From JBHEKP01 sp041859375 (GTDB lineage Bacteria > Hydrogenedentota > Hydrogenedentia > Hydrogenedentales > CAITNO01): a stretch of DNA of 31,670 nt. The translations under genes and the position numbers were made by a program. Position 1 is the first letter of the stretch; each line of letters begins with the position of its first letter. This document shows positions 16,483 to 23,651 of the stretch, piece by piece. The notes below the pieces were generated by a model, which had not been told where the DNA came from, made no database searches, and was given only the letters and a program-made list of their open reading frames with translations. Location: the NCBI GenBank assembly GCA_041859375.1, contig JBHEKP010000239.1, positions 1 through 31,670 on the forward strand, read 5' to 3'.

Positions 16483-17078
16483 GTGGCCCTCAGGGAGGCG
16501 CAATCGGTCACGCCGCATTCGGTCACGAGCAAATCGACCATGCGGTCATGGCGCTCCACGGGTATTTCCTCAACAAGCTGGGTTGCATGGGCCAGGCCAA
16601 TGGCAAACCCGTCATAGCGGGCCAGAAACCTGTCAAAATACCCCCCCCCAAGCCCAAGACGCCTGCCACACCGGGTAAAGGCCACTCCGGGCACAAGACA
16701 CACGCTGCCGTGGGGAACGGGCACAACGCGCCTTTTGGCCGGGTCAGGCTCAAAGAGTCCAAACTTTGCCGGAACAAGCTCCCTGACATCCTCCAGCAGC
16801 GACCATTCAAGCGTTTTTGTGCCCGGTTCGCAAACCGGGACAAACACACTTCTTCCCGCGGCAAGCAGGCTCCTGAGCACAGGCCATGTGTCCACCTCGT
16901 TGTCCTTGGCGGACACATAGGAAAGAACAGCCGACGCGCATTGGAAAATGCGCACACGATCCAGCCGTGCCGCGATTTTTGCGCTGTTTTCGGCGGCGGC
17001 GTCCGCGGGAATGGACCGCCGCCTTTTCAGGGCATCCTCGCGTATCGAAGCCTTGTGCTCAAGTGTCATCATTGGCAT
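16479..17078 (-). CDS. 5-formyltetrahydrofolate cyclo-ligase
   Basis: A 199-residue enzyme that converts 5-formyl-THF and ATP to 5,10-methenyl-THF, returning the folate pool to use. The N-terminal helix KASIREDALKRRR, the central VPVCEPGTKTLEWSLLE, the FGLFEPDP segment and the family signature GLGGGYFDRFL are present. The frame is open from 17129, but ATG 17078 is preferred: AGGAA lies 8 nt upstream and it follows the small upstream gene by 20 nt. Two more ATGs follow at 17072 and 17069. It fits with the folate cluster 1.8 kb away on the same strand, though a HD hydrolase and a phosphodiesterase gene lie between. Confidence 0.92.
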   Translation of the reverse strand: MPMMTLEHKASIREDALKRRRSIPADAAAENSAKIAARLDRVRIFQCASAVLSYVSAKDNEVDTWPVLRSLLAAGRSVFVPVCEPGTKTLEWSLLEDVRELVPAKFGLFEPDPAKRRVVPVPHGSVCLVPGVAFTRCGRRLGLGGGYFDRFLARYDGFAIGLAHATQLVEEIPVERHDRMVDLLVTECGVTDCASLRAT

Positions 17079-17098
17079 CTCTCGGTTTCCTGCATTAC

Positions 17099-17275
17099 TC
17101 ACCCATGGGCCCCGCCGTGGGTTTTCCATGTGTGCGCCGCCTCATGGGCGGATGGGTTGGATGCGTGCGGCTCTTTGGACTTGGCGGACTCCGGAAGCTC
17201 CTCCAACCCCGGCGCCTCCTTGACATTGCGCGCGAATGCCGACAAAACCTTGAACCACCAGGACTTGATATTCAT
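17099..17275 (-). CDS. 58-residue hypothetical protein upstream of the cyclo-ligase
   Basis: Starts at ATG 17275 (MNIKSWWFKVLSAFARNV) with a strong GGAGGA about 7-8 nt upstream, better than most in the window, and ends 20 nt before the cyclo-ligase start. The N-terminal 16 residues could form an amphipathic or membrane-surface helix with two Trp; the rest is polar, with GLEELPESAKSKE and a His-rich end. No family is recognised. The good ribosome site and tight spacing argue that it is translated. It could be a leader peptide or a small structural protein. Confidence 0.5.
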   Translation of the reverse strand: MNIKSWWFKVLSAFARNVKEAPGLEELPESAKSKEPHASNPSAHEAAHTWKTHGGAHG

Positions 17276-17414
17276 GGCGTGTTCCTCCGTTTTCGCCCCG
17301 CAAATTCGCTTCAATTGTACCTGTCTTAATTACACCAGGGGACGGGGCGGCTATTCCCGGACACACTTCCAGCCCTGGTGGTCATGAAGTAACACGAAAT
17401 CCCGCCAACGGCGG

Positions 17415-18002
17415 TCAGCCCCTTCCGGCCTGTTCCCTCCCGGCTGTTTCGTGAAGGCGGCCGAGTTCCTCCCGCAACAGGGCAAGTATCGGATGGTGCC
17501 AGCCTGTTGAGAGCGCCTCGGCCATACGGCGGTGGTACCACAGGCTGCCCTCGCGCCCGCCCTTGAAAAAGCGCCAAATCTCCCCGCCGTGCCTGTTGAG
17601 CATGTCCCCCAGCGAGCGCATGTTCTGGACCTTGTCCGCCGCAATGACGAGCCGGGGCTCCGGGGGCGCCGCGGCAACCAGCGCGATATGGTGCTCCTTC
17701 CGCTCCCGCCACGGGCCCTTCACGGCATCCAGCGTGTCGCTGCATGCAAGGATAATGTCGGCGACCGCATCGCCAAACATATTCCGGATGCGCCCGAGCG
17801 TGGCCTCGCCGCCCTGATCCTCCGGGGCGTCGTGCAGCAGCGCGGCAATCACCTGGTCTTCGGTTCCGCCGTATTCCCCCACCAGCGCCGCCACGCCCAG
17901 CAGATGGACCACATAGGGGCAGGGATTGGGCCCCTTGCGCGTCTGCAGCCGGTGCAGTTCATGGGCAAGCAGAAACGCCTCGTCAAAACGGGTTGAATAC
18001 AC
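17415..18002 (-). CDS. HD-domain hydrolase, MESH1/RelA-SpoT hydrolase-like
   Basis: A 195-residue single-domain HD phosphohydrolase. H33 in PYVVHLLGVA, H57-D58 and E61-D62 in LLHDAPED, and D123 in AADKVQNM are the metal and catalytic positions of the HD fold; HDxxED is typical of the ppGpp hydrolase (RelA/SpoT, MESH1) group. No synthetase or TGS/ACT domain is attached. It may hydrolyse ppGpp, NADPH or another nucleotide pyrophosphate; the sequence does not decide. The start is GTG 18002 with GGAGG at 18011-18015, 8 nt away. It follows the phosphodiesterase gene by 24 nt, probably in one transcript. Confidence 0.85.
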   Translation of the reverse strand: MYSTRFDEAFLLAHELHRLQTRKGPNPCPYVVHLLGVAALVGEYGGTEDQVIAALLHDAPEDQGGEATLGRIRNMFGDAVADIILACSDTLDAVKGPWRERKEHHIALVAAAPPEPRLVIAADKVQNMRSLGDMLNRHGGEIWRFFKGGREGSLWYHRRMAEALSTGWHHPILALLREELGRLHETAGREQAGRG

Positions 18003-18026
18003 GCGAAAAACCTCCGGCCCGCACGG

Positions 18027-18833
18027 TCATTTCCGGTTGTCCAGCCATCCGATTAATTTTGCGGGCTGGTCGGTCTGAATCCCCCGCACGCCCCATTCCA
18101 CCATCGGTCCCCAGCCTTCCGGACCATCATCGTCCACGATCATAACGACCCCGGCCCTGTCCGCCGCCTCCACGAATTCCCTGCTCAGGTTGCCGTAACT
18201 GGAGGCTATCACCCCGGTTTTCACCGCCTTCAACACCCTTTCAAGGCCCTTTTCCGTTCCGGGATCAGGCATTGGGACGCATTCCGGGCATGCCTCGGCA
18301 AGTTTGCGCAGGTTGGACACGCTTGCATACCAGACGGCGTCGCGCTGCATGCCGTGGGCCTTCAACCTGGCCGCCACCCGCTCCACAGGCGCGTTCTTCA
18401 GGTCCACATACAAACCGATTTTTCCGGCGCAAAGGGACAGTATCTCCTCCAGCTCGGGGATGCGCTCATTGCTCCATTCAGGTCCGATGCGGCTCCCTAT
18501 GTCCATGGCCTTGAGTTCGGCCAGCGTGAAGTCCGAAACCGGCCCCCGGGCGTCCCTGGTGTAATCGTCCACCTCGGCATTGTGCACGCTGACGATATGC
18601 CCGTCCCTGGTGGTGCGAAGGTCCACCTCGACGAAATCACAGCCCAGTTCTATCGCCTTCGCGTAGGCCGCGAGCGTATTTTCAGGGATGCCCTCGTGCG
18701 CGCCCCGGTGGGCCACCACATACACCCCGCCATGGGCGGGCTGTCTTTGCGGCAGGGGGGCGGACGCGTCCGCACCCCAGGCGCACACCGCAAAAAACAC
18801 CGGCAGGGCAAATGCAAGACAACTCTTTTCCAT
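18027..18833 (-). CDS. Secreted glycerophosphodiester phosphodiesterase family protein
   Basis: A 268-residue exported TIM-barrel enzyme. A signal peptide (1-20, ending FFAVCAWGADASA) is followed by the GDPD signature AHRGAHEGIPENT with H42, R43 and E51, then VEVDLRTTRDGHIVSVHN with E69, D71 and H84. The usual Asp after the second His is Asn here (HN rather than HD), a minor departure. It would split glycerophosphodiesters to glycerol-3-phosphate and an alcohol outside the cytoplasm, releasing phosphate or carbon. It lies 10 nt after folE on the same strand and probably shares its transcript, though its role differs. Confidence 0.9.
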   Translation of the reverse strand: MEKSCLAFALPVFFAVCAWGADASAPLPQRQPAHGGVYVVAHRGAHEGIPENTLAAYAKAIELGCDFVEVDLRTTRDGHIVSVHNAEVDDYTRDARGPVSDFTLAELKAMDIGSRIGPEWSNERIPELEEILSLCAGKIGLYVDLKNAPVERVAARLKAHGMQRDAVWYASVSNLRKLAEACPECVPMPDPGTEKGLERVLKAVKTGVIASSYGNLSREFVEAADRAGVVMIVDDDGPEGWGPMVEWGVRGIQTDQPAKLIGWLDNRK

Positions 18834-18843
18834 ATTTCACGTC

Positions 18844-19413
18844 CTAATGGCGCACGTCGCGCTGAAGCAACTGCAGGAACTCCTGGCGGGTAATCTCGTC
18901 GTTGTGGAAGCTGCCGAGCACCGACGAGGTGGTCATGACCGAGGTTTGCTTTTGCACACCGCGCATCATGGTGCAAAGATGGCGGCACTCCAGCACCACC
19001 CCGACGCCCTCCGCCTGGGTGTGGTCCATGATGGCGCGGGCAATCTGCGCCGTGAGGCGCTCCTGAATCTGGAGCCTCCGCGCGTAGAAGTCCACGATCC
19101 GGGCAATCTTGCTCAGGCCGATCACCTTTTTCTTGGCAATGTAGCCCACATGCGCCTTGCCGAAGAAAGGCAGCATGTGGTGCTCGCACATGCTGTACAT
19201 TTCGATGTCCCGGGAGATGATCATGTTGTTGGATTCGGCCTCAAAAACGGCGTTATTGATGATCTCGCCGATGTCCTTCTTGTAGCCGGAGGTGAGAAAC
19301 TCCAGCGCCTTGGCGTACCGGTGCGGGGTTTTGAGCAACCCCTCGCGGTCCGGATCCTCGCCGATTTCAAGCAGCAGCTCCCGCACCAGTCCGGCGACAC
19401 GGTCAATATTCAT
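18844..19413 (-). CDS. folE: GTP cyclohydrolase I
   Basis: A 189-residue enzyme making 7,8-dihydroneopterin triphosphate from GTP, the first step of pterin and folate synthesis. The zinc ligands C76, H79 (MCEHHMLPF) and C147 (LECRHLCTM) are all present, with the same 3- and 71-residue spacing as C110, H113 and C181 of the E. coli enzyme. IGLSKIARIVDFYARRLQ is the conserved helix, and MMRGVQK binds substrate. It overlaps folK by 4 nt (19410-19413) and is last in the pterin cluster. Confidence 0.97.
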   Translation of the reverse strand: MNIDRVAGLVRELLLEIGEDPDREGLLKTPHRYAKALEFLTSGYKKDIGEIINNAVFEAESNNMIISRDIEMYSMCEHHMLPFFGKAHVGYIAKKKVIGLSKIARIVDFYARRLQIQERLTAQIARAIMDHTQAEGVGVVLECRHLCTMMRGVQKQTSVMTTSSVLGSFHNDEITRQEFLQLLQRDVRH

Positions 19414-19928
19414 AAACCAAACCTTTCCCTGAGTTTTCCGCGGAATTCCTCGTCTCTCCGCAGCAATACGGCTTCATCAAGATTCACCAGGCCGGCCAGC
19501 GCGCCAAGGCCCGGGATTACAATCTCCGGGTCAAGGGCAAGCAGTGCCGCCCACAAAAACGGCCTTTTCAGCAGGTCATCATCCGGAACAGACAACCCGG
19601 CTTCACGGACGACCATGTTTCCAAACAGCAGAATATCCAAATCGACGGGGCGGGCGGCATACTTGTCGGCGCTCCGCACGCGGCCCAGCTTCTCCTCGAT
19701 GCCCCGAAGCACCCGGTATTTCAAATTCCGCGCATCCCCGTCATACTCGGCGCGCACGACGCCGTTCAAATAATCCGGCTGTTCGGGACGGCCAATGGCC
19801 GGGGTGCGGTAAAAAGGCGAAAGACCCGTGATTTTCATTTCACGGCCCATTTCCCCAAGCGCCGCCATGATGTTTTTTTCCGGCGAAAGATTTGCCGCCA
19901 CGGAAACATGGCACACGGTTGCGGACAT
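19410..19928 (-). CDS. folK: 2-amino-4-hydroxy-6-hydroxymethyldihydropteridine diphosphokinase (HPPK)
   Basis: A 172-residue kinase that pyrophosphorylates 6-hydroxymethyl-7,8-dihydropterin for joining to p-aminobenzoate. The signature RPVDLDILLFG carries the two metal-binding Asp. SPFYRTPAIG, DYLNGVV and LGRVRSADKYAARP are also typical. Overlaps folE by 4 nt and follows folB by 3 nt. The N-terminus is a little divergent (VSVAANLSPEKNIMAAL in place of the usual LGSNLG). The next enzyme, dihydropteroate synthase (folP), is not in the window. Confidence 0.93.
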   Translation of the reverse strand: MSATVCHVSVAANLSPEKNIMAALGEMGREMKITGLSPFYRTPAIGRPEQPDYLNGVVRAEYDGDARNLKYRVLRGIEEKLGRVRSADKYAARPVDLDILLFGNMVVREAGLSVPDDDLLKRPFLWAALLALDPEIVIPGLGALAGLVNLDEAVLLRRDEEFRGKLRERFGL

Positions 19929-19931
19929 CTG

Positions 19932-20315
19932 TCAGCCCATCATTTCCGGGGTTCTGCTGATTTCCACCGCCACGCTGCGGGCAAAGCGCAGCGCGCCGGG
20001 CTTGTCCACCGACACGTCGGCGCGGCGCACCCGCGCGTCCGCGAGGCAGATGCGGGCCACCTCCTCGGCCAGTTTCTCCACCAAAAAGAATTCGGAAGCC
20101 TCCGCCATCCCAACAATGGCCTTTTTCACCCGTTTGTAGTCCACGGTGTCGCCGATGTTGTCGCTGCGGCAGGCCTCCCGATAGTCGGCATGGAGCGTCA
20201 CATTGATGATGATGTCCTGCTTTGACGTGCGCTCCTCGGGGTAAATGCCCACCACGCAGCGCAGCTGGAGATCGCGGATGTGAATCTTGTCCAAATGAGG
20301 CTCATTCATAGACAT
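19932..20315 (-). CDS. folB: Dihydroneopterin aldolase
   Basis: A 127-residue enzyme that splits dihydroneopterin to 6-hydroxymethyl-dihydropterin and glycolaldehyde; family members form octamers. Characteristic stretches are VVGIYPEERTSKQDI, DTVDYKRVKKAI, FFLVEKLAEEVARI and VSVDKPGALRFARSVAVEI, which includes the catalytic Lys. It overlaps the reductase gene upstream by 14 nt and precedes folK by 3 nt, so the cluster is tightly coupled. ATG 20309 is an alternative start. Confidence 0.95.
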   Translation of the reverse strand: MSMNEPHLDKIHIRDLQLRCVVGIYPEERTSKQDIIINVTLHADYREACRSDNIGDTVDYKRVKKAIVGMAEASEFFLVEKLAEEVARICLADARVRRADVSVDKPGALRFARSVAVEISRTPEMMG

Positions 20316-21054
20316 GCCCCCTCAAGTGCCGCCCGCCGTCCACATAAATGGTCTGCCCGGTGATGAACCCGCCGCGCATGAGAAACACCGCGGCCTCGGC
20401 GACACCCTCCTCGGAACCGTGCCGGTGGAGGGGGTTGCTGTGGGCCAGCGACTCCAGGTAGGTGTCGTCCTTGCCGGCCGGGGGCAGCACCAGGCCGGGC
20501 GACACCGCGTTCACCCGGATGCCCGGCGCGTATTCCAGCGCCATCATCCGGGTTATTGTCTGGAGCATGCGCTTGCTGAGATGGTAGGACGCATGCCTGC
20601 GGTCATAATCCATGGTCATGGTGTCGAGCAGGTTGAGCACCGCGCCGGGGCGTCCCTGCGCGGCAAAAGCGCGCGCGGCAAACATGGGGGAGAGGGCGTT
20701 AATCCGGACATTCTCCTCCACCGAGCCCACCGTGGCCTCCGCGAGGGTGTCCTCGCCGAAAATGCTGGCGTTGTTGACCAGCATGTCCAGCCCGCCGCAC
20801 ACTCCGGCGGCCCTGCCCACCAGCTCCGCCGCAGCCTCCGGCTCCCGCAAATCCGCCTGGAAAAGCCACGCGTTCACACCCAGGCGGCGCGCCTCCCGCG
20901 CCGTGTCCCCGGCGTCACCCGCCGAGGTGTTGTGGTGCAGCGCCACATGAACGCCCTCGCGGGCGAACCGGAGCGCAATGGCGCGGCCCAGACGTTTTCC
21001 GCCACCGGTTATCAAGGCGGTCTTTCCCGCCAGCGCTGTCCAGTCGCCGCCCAA
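20302..21054 (-). CDS. SDR pteridine reductase-like protein (PTR1/FolM type)
   Basis: A 250-residue short-chain reductase with ITGGGKRLGRAIA (15-27) for NADPH and LVNNASIF (92-99). The catalytic site is not the usual Ser-Tyr-Lys: the Ser strand reads LNLLDTMTMD with D144, then Y157 and K161. Leishmania PTR1 reads INMVDAMTN...YTMAK, with a catalytic Asp in the same place, and FolM-type proteins share the KRxG and NNAS features. This, with folB, folK and folE directly downstream, supports a dihydropterin or dihydrofolate reductase role rather than a FabG-like one. The start is TTG 21054 with GGAGA upstream. It overlaps folB by 14 nt and may replace or supplement FolA in this organism. Confidence 0.82.
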   Translation of the reverse strand: MGGDWTALAGKTALITGGGKRLGRAIALRFAREGVHVALHHNTSAGDAGDTAREARRLGVNAWLFQADLREPEAAAELVGRAAGVCGGLDMLVNNASIFGEDTLAEATVGSVEENVRINALSPMFAARAFAAQGRPGAVLNLLDTMTMDYDRRHASYHLSKRMLQTITRMMALEYAPGIRVNAVSPGLVLPPAGKDDTYLESLAHSNPLHRHGSEEGVAEAAVFLMRGGFITGQTIYVDGGRHLRGHVYE

Positions 21055-21072
21055 ATCCCGTCTCCGTTCGGT

Positions 21073-23106
21073 TTATTGCCCGTCCCAGCGGGGCTCCATC
21101 TCAATGTACAGGGTGCGTATGCCGCGCATCACCTTGAACACCACGCTGTCGGGAGCCTCCCCGGCAATGCGCTCCATCTGGTCCCGCACCCCGGCGGCGT
21201 CCACCACGGCCCCGCCATTGATTTCCAACAACAGATCACCCGCCTCAAGCATTCCAAGGGCCGCCCAGCCGCCCGGCCGCACCTGCTCCACCAGGGTGCC
21301 CTGCTGGTTCTCCTGCCATTTTTCCGTGGCCACATCGTACAGGGTGATGTCGCGCACGGTAAATTCGAATTTCTCATCCCGGTAGCGTTTCATCTCCCTG
21401 GCCAGTTTGGGCGCCTGTGCCAGTTCCACGGGTATTTTCAGGCTTTCCGCGCCCCGCCGCACCTCAAGTTCGGCGGTCGCGCCCACCGCATACTGGCGGC
21501 GGACAAGGATGAGCAGTTCCTCGTATTTTTCCGGCGTGTTCGCCGTCATCGGCTGGCCGTCCACCGCCAGAATCAAATCGCCCGCCTTCAGCCCCGCCTT
21601 TTCGGCCGTGCTGTTTTTGTACACATGGGTCACCCGGAACCCCGCCATGCCCGGCTCGCCCAACTGCTCGGAGATGTCCTGCGTGATCACCTGGGTCTCC
21701 ACCGGGAGCCAGGCCTTCTTGGCCTCCATGCCGGGATCAATCAGATCCTTCACGCCCACCTTGACCACGGTGATGAAGCGCTCGGTTTTCCGCTCAAAGG
21801 TGGCAAGCACGGGGACGGGGTTTTTCTGTTCCCTGGTGATTTCCCCGGTCATTGCGACAAACTCCCTGACGCTATGCACCGGCCTGCCCGCAACCTCCAC
21901 GAGGACATCATCATCCTTCAGCGCGGGCTTGGCTTCGGCGGACGGCCCCCCGGGCCGCACGGAGGTCACCAAAACGCCGTCCGTGTTTTCGCGCTTCATT
22001 TCGCGGGCCATCATGAAGGAAATGTCCCGCATGGTGATTCCCCACTGGGTTTGCTCAAACTGTTTCGGCTCGTAGGGCTCCCGCTCCGTGGGCGTCGCGC
22101 TTAATTCAAGCACCGTTCCCGCGCGGTCCACCTTCAGCGGCACCGGGGCGCCAACGGCCAGTCCGGCCACCCTGCGGTTGAAGTCCGGGATTTGTTCGGC
22201 AAATTTCACATCCACCGCCGCCCCCGCCAGTTCAAGCAGGTAGTCGCCCGCCTTCAGGCCCGCCGCATCCGCGGGAGAACCCGCAATCACCCCGCCCACA
22301 AGCACACCCGCGACCCGCTTGTCGGACTTGAGCCGCGGCTGCACATCCACCCCCAGCCACGCCCTTTCCACCTTTCCCTTTGCGATGAGCGCGTCGGACA
22401 CCTCACGGGCGAGGTTTCCCGGAATCGCGCCGGAAAGGCCCAGTTTTATCTCATTGATGCCGATGACCTCCCCGGCGAGGTTGATGAGCGGCCCCCCGGA
22501 GTTGCCGCCGTATATCTCGGCGTCATGGCCAATCCACTTCACCAGCGCGCCCACGTCCTCCCCGTCCTGCTCCATGCCCCCGAAGGCCTTCATCCACTTG
22601 GGCATGATCATTTCCGTGTTGCTGGCTATGCCCAGGGTCACCGACTGGGAAAGCGCCAGGGGGCTGCCCATGGCCAGCAGCGGATCCCCCACACGGACCG
22701 CGTCGGAGTCGCCAAAGGGCGCCACCGCAAAAGTGCGCCCCCCGACGTTCTTCAGTTTGATGACCGCAATGTCCGTGAGCGGGTCCGTGCCCACCAGCTC
22801 GGCCTCCAGCTCCTCCTTGTCGGCAAAGGTGCATTTGAGGTGCTTGGCGTGGCCCGCCACATGATGGTTGGTGATGATGTGCCCGTCGGCGCGGATGACC
22901 ACGCCGCTGCCGGATGACTCCGACTTAAATTCACGCCCCTCGTTGTAGTAGGTGTCCACCACATGAATGCGCACCAGCGCAGGGGTCACCCGGTCCACCG
23001 CGCCCTTCACCCGCGCCTGGTCGGGCATGGATTCCTGGGCCCAAAGGCATCCCGCGCACGCCGCGAAAACAAGCAAAAAGACCCTGCAATCAGCTCCAAA
23101 CCCCAT
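21073..23106 (-). CDS. HtrA/Do-like serine protease with four PDZ-like segments
   Basis: A 677-residue envelope protease/chaperone. Signal peptide 1-23 (VFLLVFAACAGCLWAQ); a Cys at 17 or 20 makes a lipoprotein possible but the lipobox is poor. The trypsin-like domain has H82 (TNHHV), D112 (TDIAVIKL) and S203 (GGNSGGP), a complete triad. PDZ-like segments follow at about 249-338, 355-450, 468-563 and 580-672; classical DegP has two and DegS one. AAGGA lies 8 nt before ATG 23106. A promoter candidate at 23181-23210 and the repeat array upstream suggest its own control. Downstream, 18 nt separates it from the pterin cluster. The ECF sigma and zinc-finger/FecR genes upstream make an envelope-stress link plausible. 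Confidence 0.92.
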   Translation of the reverse strand: MGFGADCRVFLLVFAACAGCLWAQESMPDQARVKGAVDRVTPALVRIHVVDTYYNEGREFKSESSGSGVVIRADGHIITNHHVAGHAKHLKCTFADKEELEAELVGTDPLTDIAVIKLKNVGGRTFAVAPFGDSDAVRVGDPLLAMGSPLALSQSVTLGIASNTEMIMPKWMKAFGGMEQDGEDVGALVKWIGHDAEIYGGNSGGPLINLAGEVIGINEIKLGLSGAIPGNLAREVSDALIAKGKVERAWLGVDVQPRLKSDKRVAGVLVGGVIAGSPADAAGLKAGDYLLELAGAAVDVKFAEQIPDFNRRVAGLAVGAPVPLKVDRAGTVLELSATPTEREPYEPKQFEQTQWGITMRDISFMMAREMKRENTDGVLVTSVRPGGPSAEAKPALKDDDVLVEVAGRPVHSVREFVAMTGEITREQKNPVPVLATFERKTERFITVVKVGVKDLIDPGMEAKKAWLPVETQVITQDISEQLGEPGMAGFRVTHVYKNSTAEKAGLKAGDLILAVDGQPMTANTPEKYEELLILVRRQYAVGATAELEVRRGAESLKIPVELAQAPKLAREMKRYRDEKFEFTVRDITLYDVATEKWQENQQGTLVEQVRPGGWAALGMLEAGDLLLEINGGAVVDAAGVRDQMERIAGEAPDSVVFKVMRGIRTLYIEMEPRWDGQ

Positions 23107-23180
23107 GTCATACTTCCTTTAAGGTAATTCTTCTCCCCGGACACCGCCGCCCGGCACACATCGCCGTGCGGTGAAGGCCA

Positions 23181-23210
23181 ATTTTATCCCCCGGGAAGCC
23201 GCGCGCACAA
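23181..23210 (-). promoter_or_regulatory. Candidate promoter of the HtrA-like gene
   Basis: On the minus strand TTGTGC (23210-23205), an 18-bp spacer and TAAAAT (23186-23181). It lies between the U8 tract that ends the repeat array and the protease start at 23106, giving a leader of about 65 nt. An ECF-type promoter cannot be excluded. Confidence 0.4.
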
Positions 23211-23214
23211 CCAC

Positions 23215-23341
23215 AAAAAAAATAACCAGCCGGAAGAGAAGCCCAGCCGGATGACGGCTGTGCAGGTACTCTTGGGGAAGGAGTGACGTGAGGCAGATGG
23301 TTTGCCGCGCGATCCGGTGCGCACTCCTCTTCCGGCTGATT
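23215..23341 (-). repeat. Array unit A: 18-bp stem around the 41-nt core, followed by U8 (terminator-like)
   Basis: Arms AACCAGCCGGAAGAGAAG (23224-23241) and its near-complement at 23324-23341 match at 16 of 18 positions. Both differences become G-U pairs in minus-strand RNA but A-C mismatches in plus-strand RNA. A second matching block CCGGAT lies further in. The 41-nt core (23262-23302; begins GCAGGTACTC, ends GGCAGATGGTT on the plus strand) sits exactly on the dyad centre. On the minus strand the stem is followed within 2 nt by TATTTTTTTTG, so this unit would also act as an intrinsic terminator. Confidence 0.8.
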
Positions 23342-23351
23342 GTGAAAACCT

Positions 23352-23467
23352 CTTGTAAAGGGAGGGGGTTCCGGCCCGGGGCGCCGTGCAGGTACTCTTG
23401 GGGAAGGAGTGACGTGAGGCAGATGGTTTTTGACGCCCGCCGCGGATGCCGCGCCTCCCTTTACAAG
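23352..23467 (-). repeat. Array unit B: 14-bp perfect stem around the 41-nt core
   Basis: CTTGTAAAGGGAGG (23352-23365) is repeated inverted at 23454-23467, with GC-rich partly complementary inner arms. The core (23388-23428) is identical to that of units A and C and lies within 2 nt of the dyad centre. AAAACC occurs just outside both arms (23345-23350 and 23469-23474) as a direct repeat, which could be a target-site duplication or chance. Confidence 0.8.
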
Positions 23468-23499
23468 CAAAACCGTTTGCATGCCCATGATGGCTTTGC

Positions 23500-23595
23500 G
23501 GGGCGGACCACTGTGACCCGCGGCTTGGCAGGTACTCTTGGGGAAGGAGTGACGTGAGGCAGATGGTTCGCCGCATGGTCACCGCCGTCCGCCCC
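23500..23595 (-). repeat. Array unit C: 19-bp imperfect stem around the 41-nt core
   Basis: GGGGCGGACCACTGTGACC (23500-23518) matches the complement of 23577-23595 at 16 of 19 positions, with a further GCGGC pair next to the core. The core (23528-23568) is again centred on the dyad. On the minus strand this is the first unit, about 57 nt after the stop of the zinc-finger/FecR gene. Confidence 0.75.
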
Positions 23596-23651
23596 AAAAT
23601 TAAGGCACTATCAACGGTTATGATGATTCAACTGTCAAAAACGAACCCTGT

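Noticed and set aside
20314..22104. 596-codon plus-strand frame across the pteridine reductase and HtrA genes (similar frames at 23727-24911 and 27118-28671)
   Set aside because: His/Arg/Gly-rich shadow of well-supported minus-strand genes.
23262..23568. CRISPR array
   Set aside because: Three 41-nt direct repeats are spaced 126 and 140 bp apart, too far and too few. The spacers are inverted arms belonging to each repeat, and no cas gene is near.
23108..23597. Minus-strand frames through the repeat array that encode repeated peptides such as ASRHSFPKSTC
   Set aside because: All three frames stay partly open through the 41-nt core, there is no ribosome site, and conservation is of DNA dyads and core rather than one reading frame.
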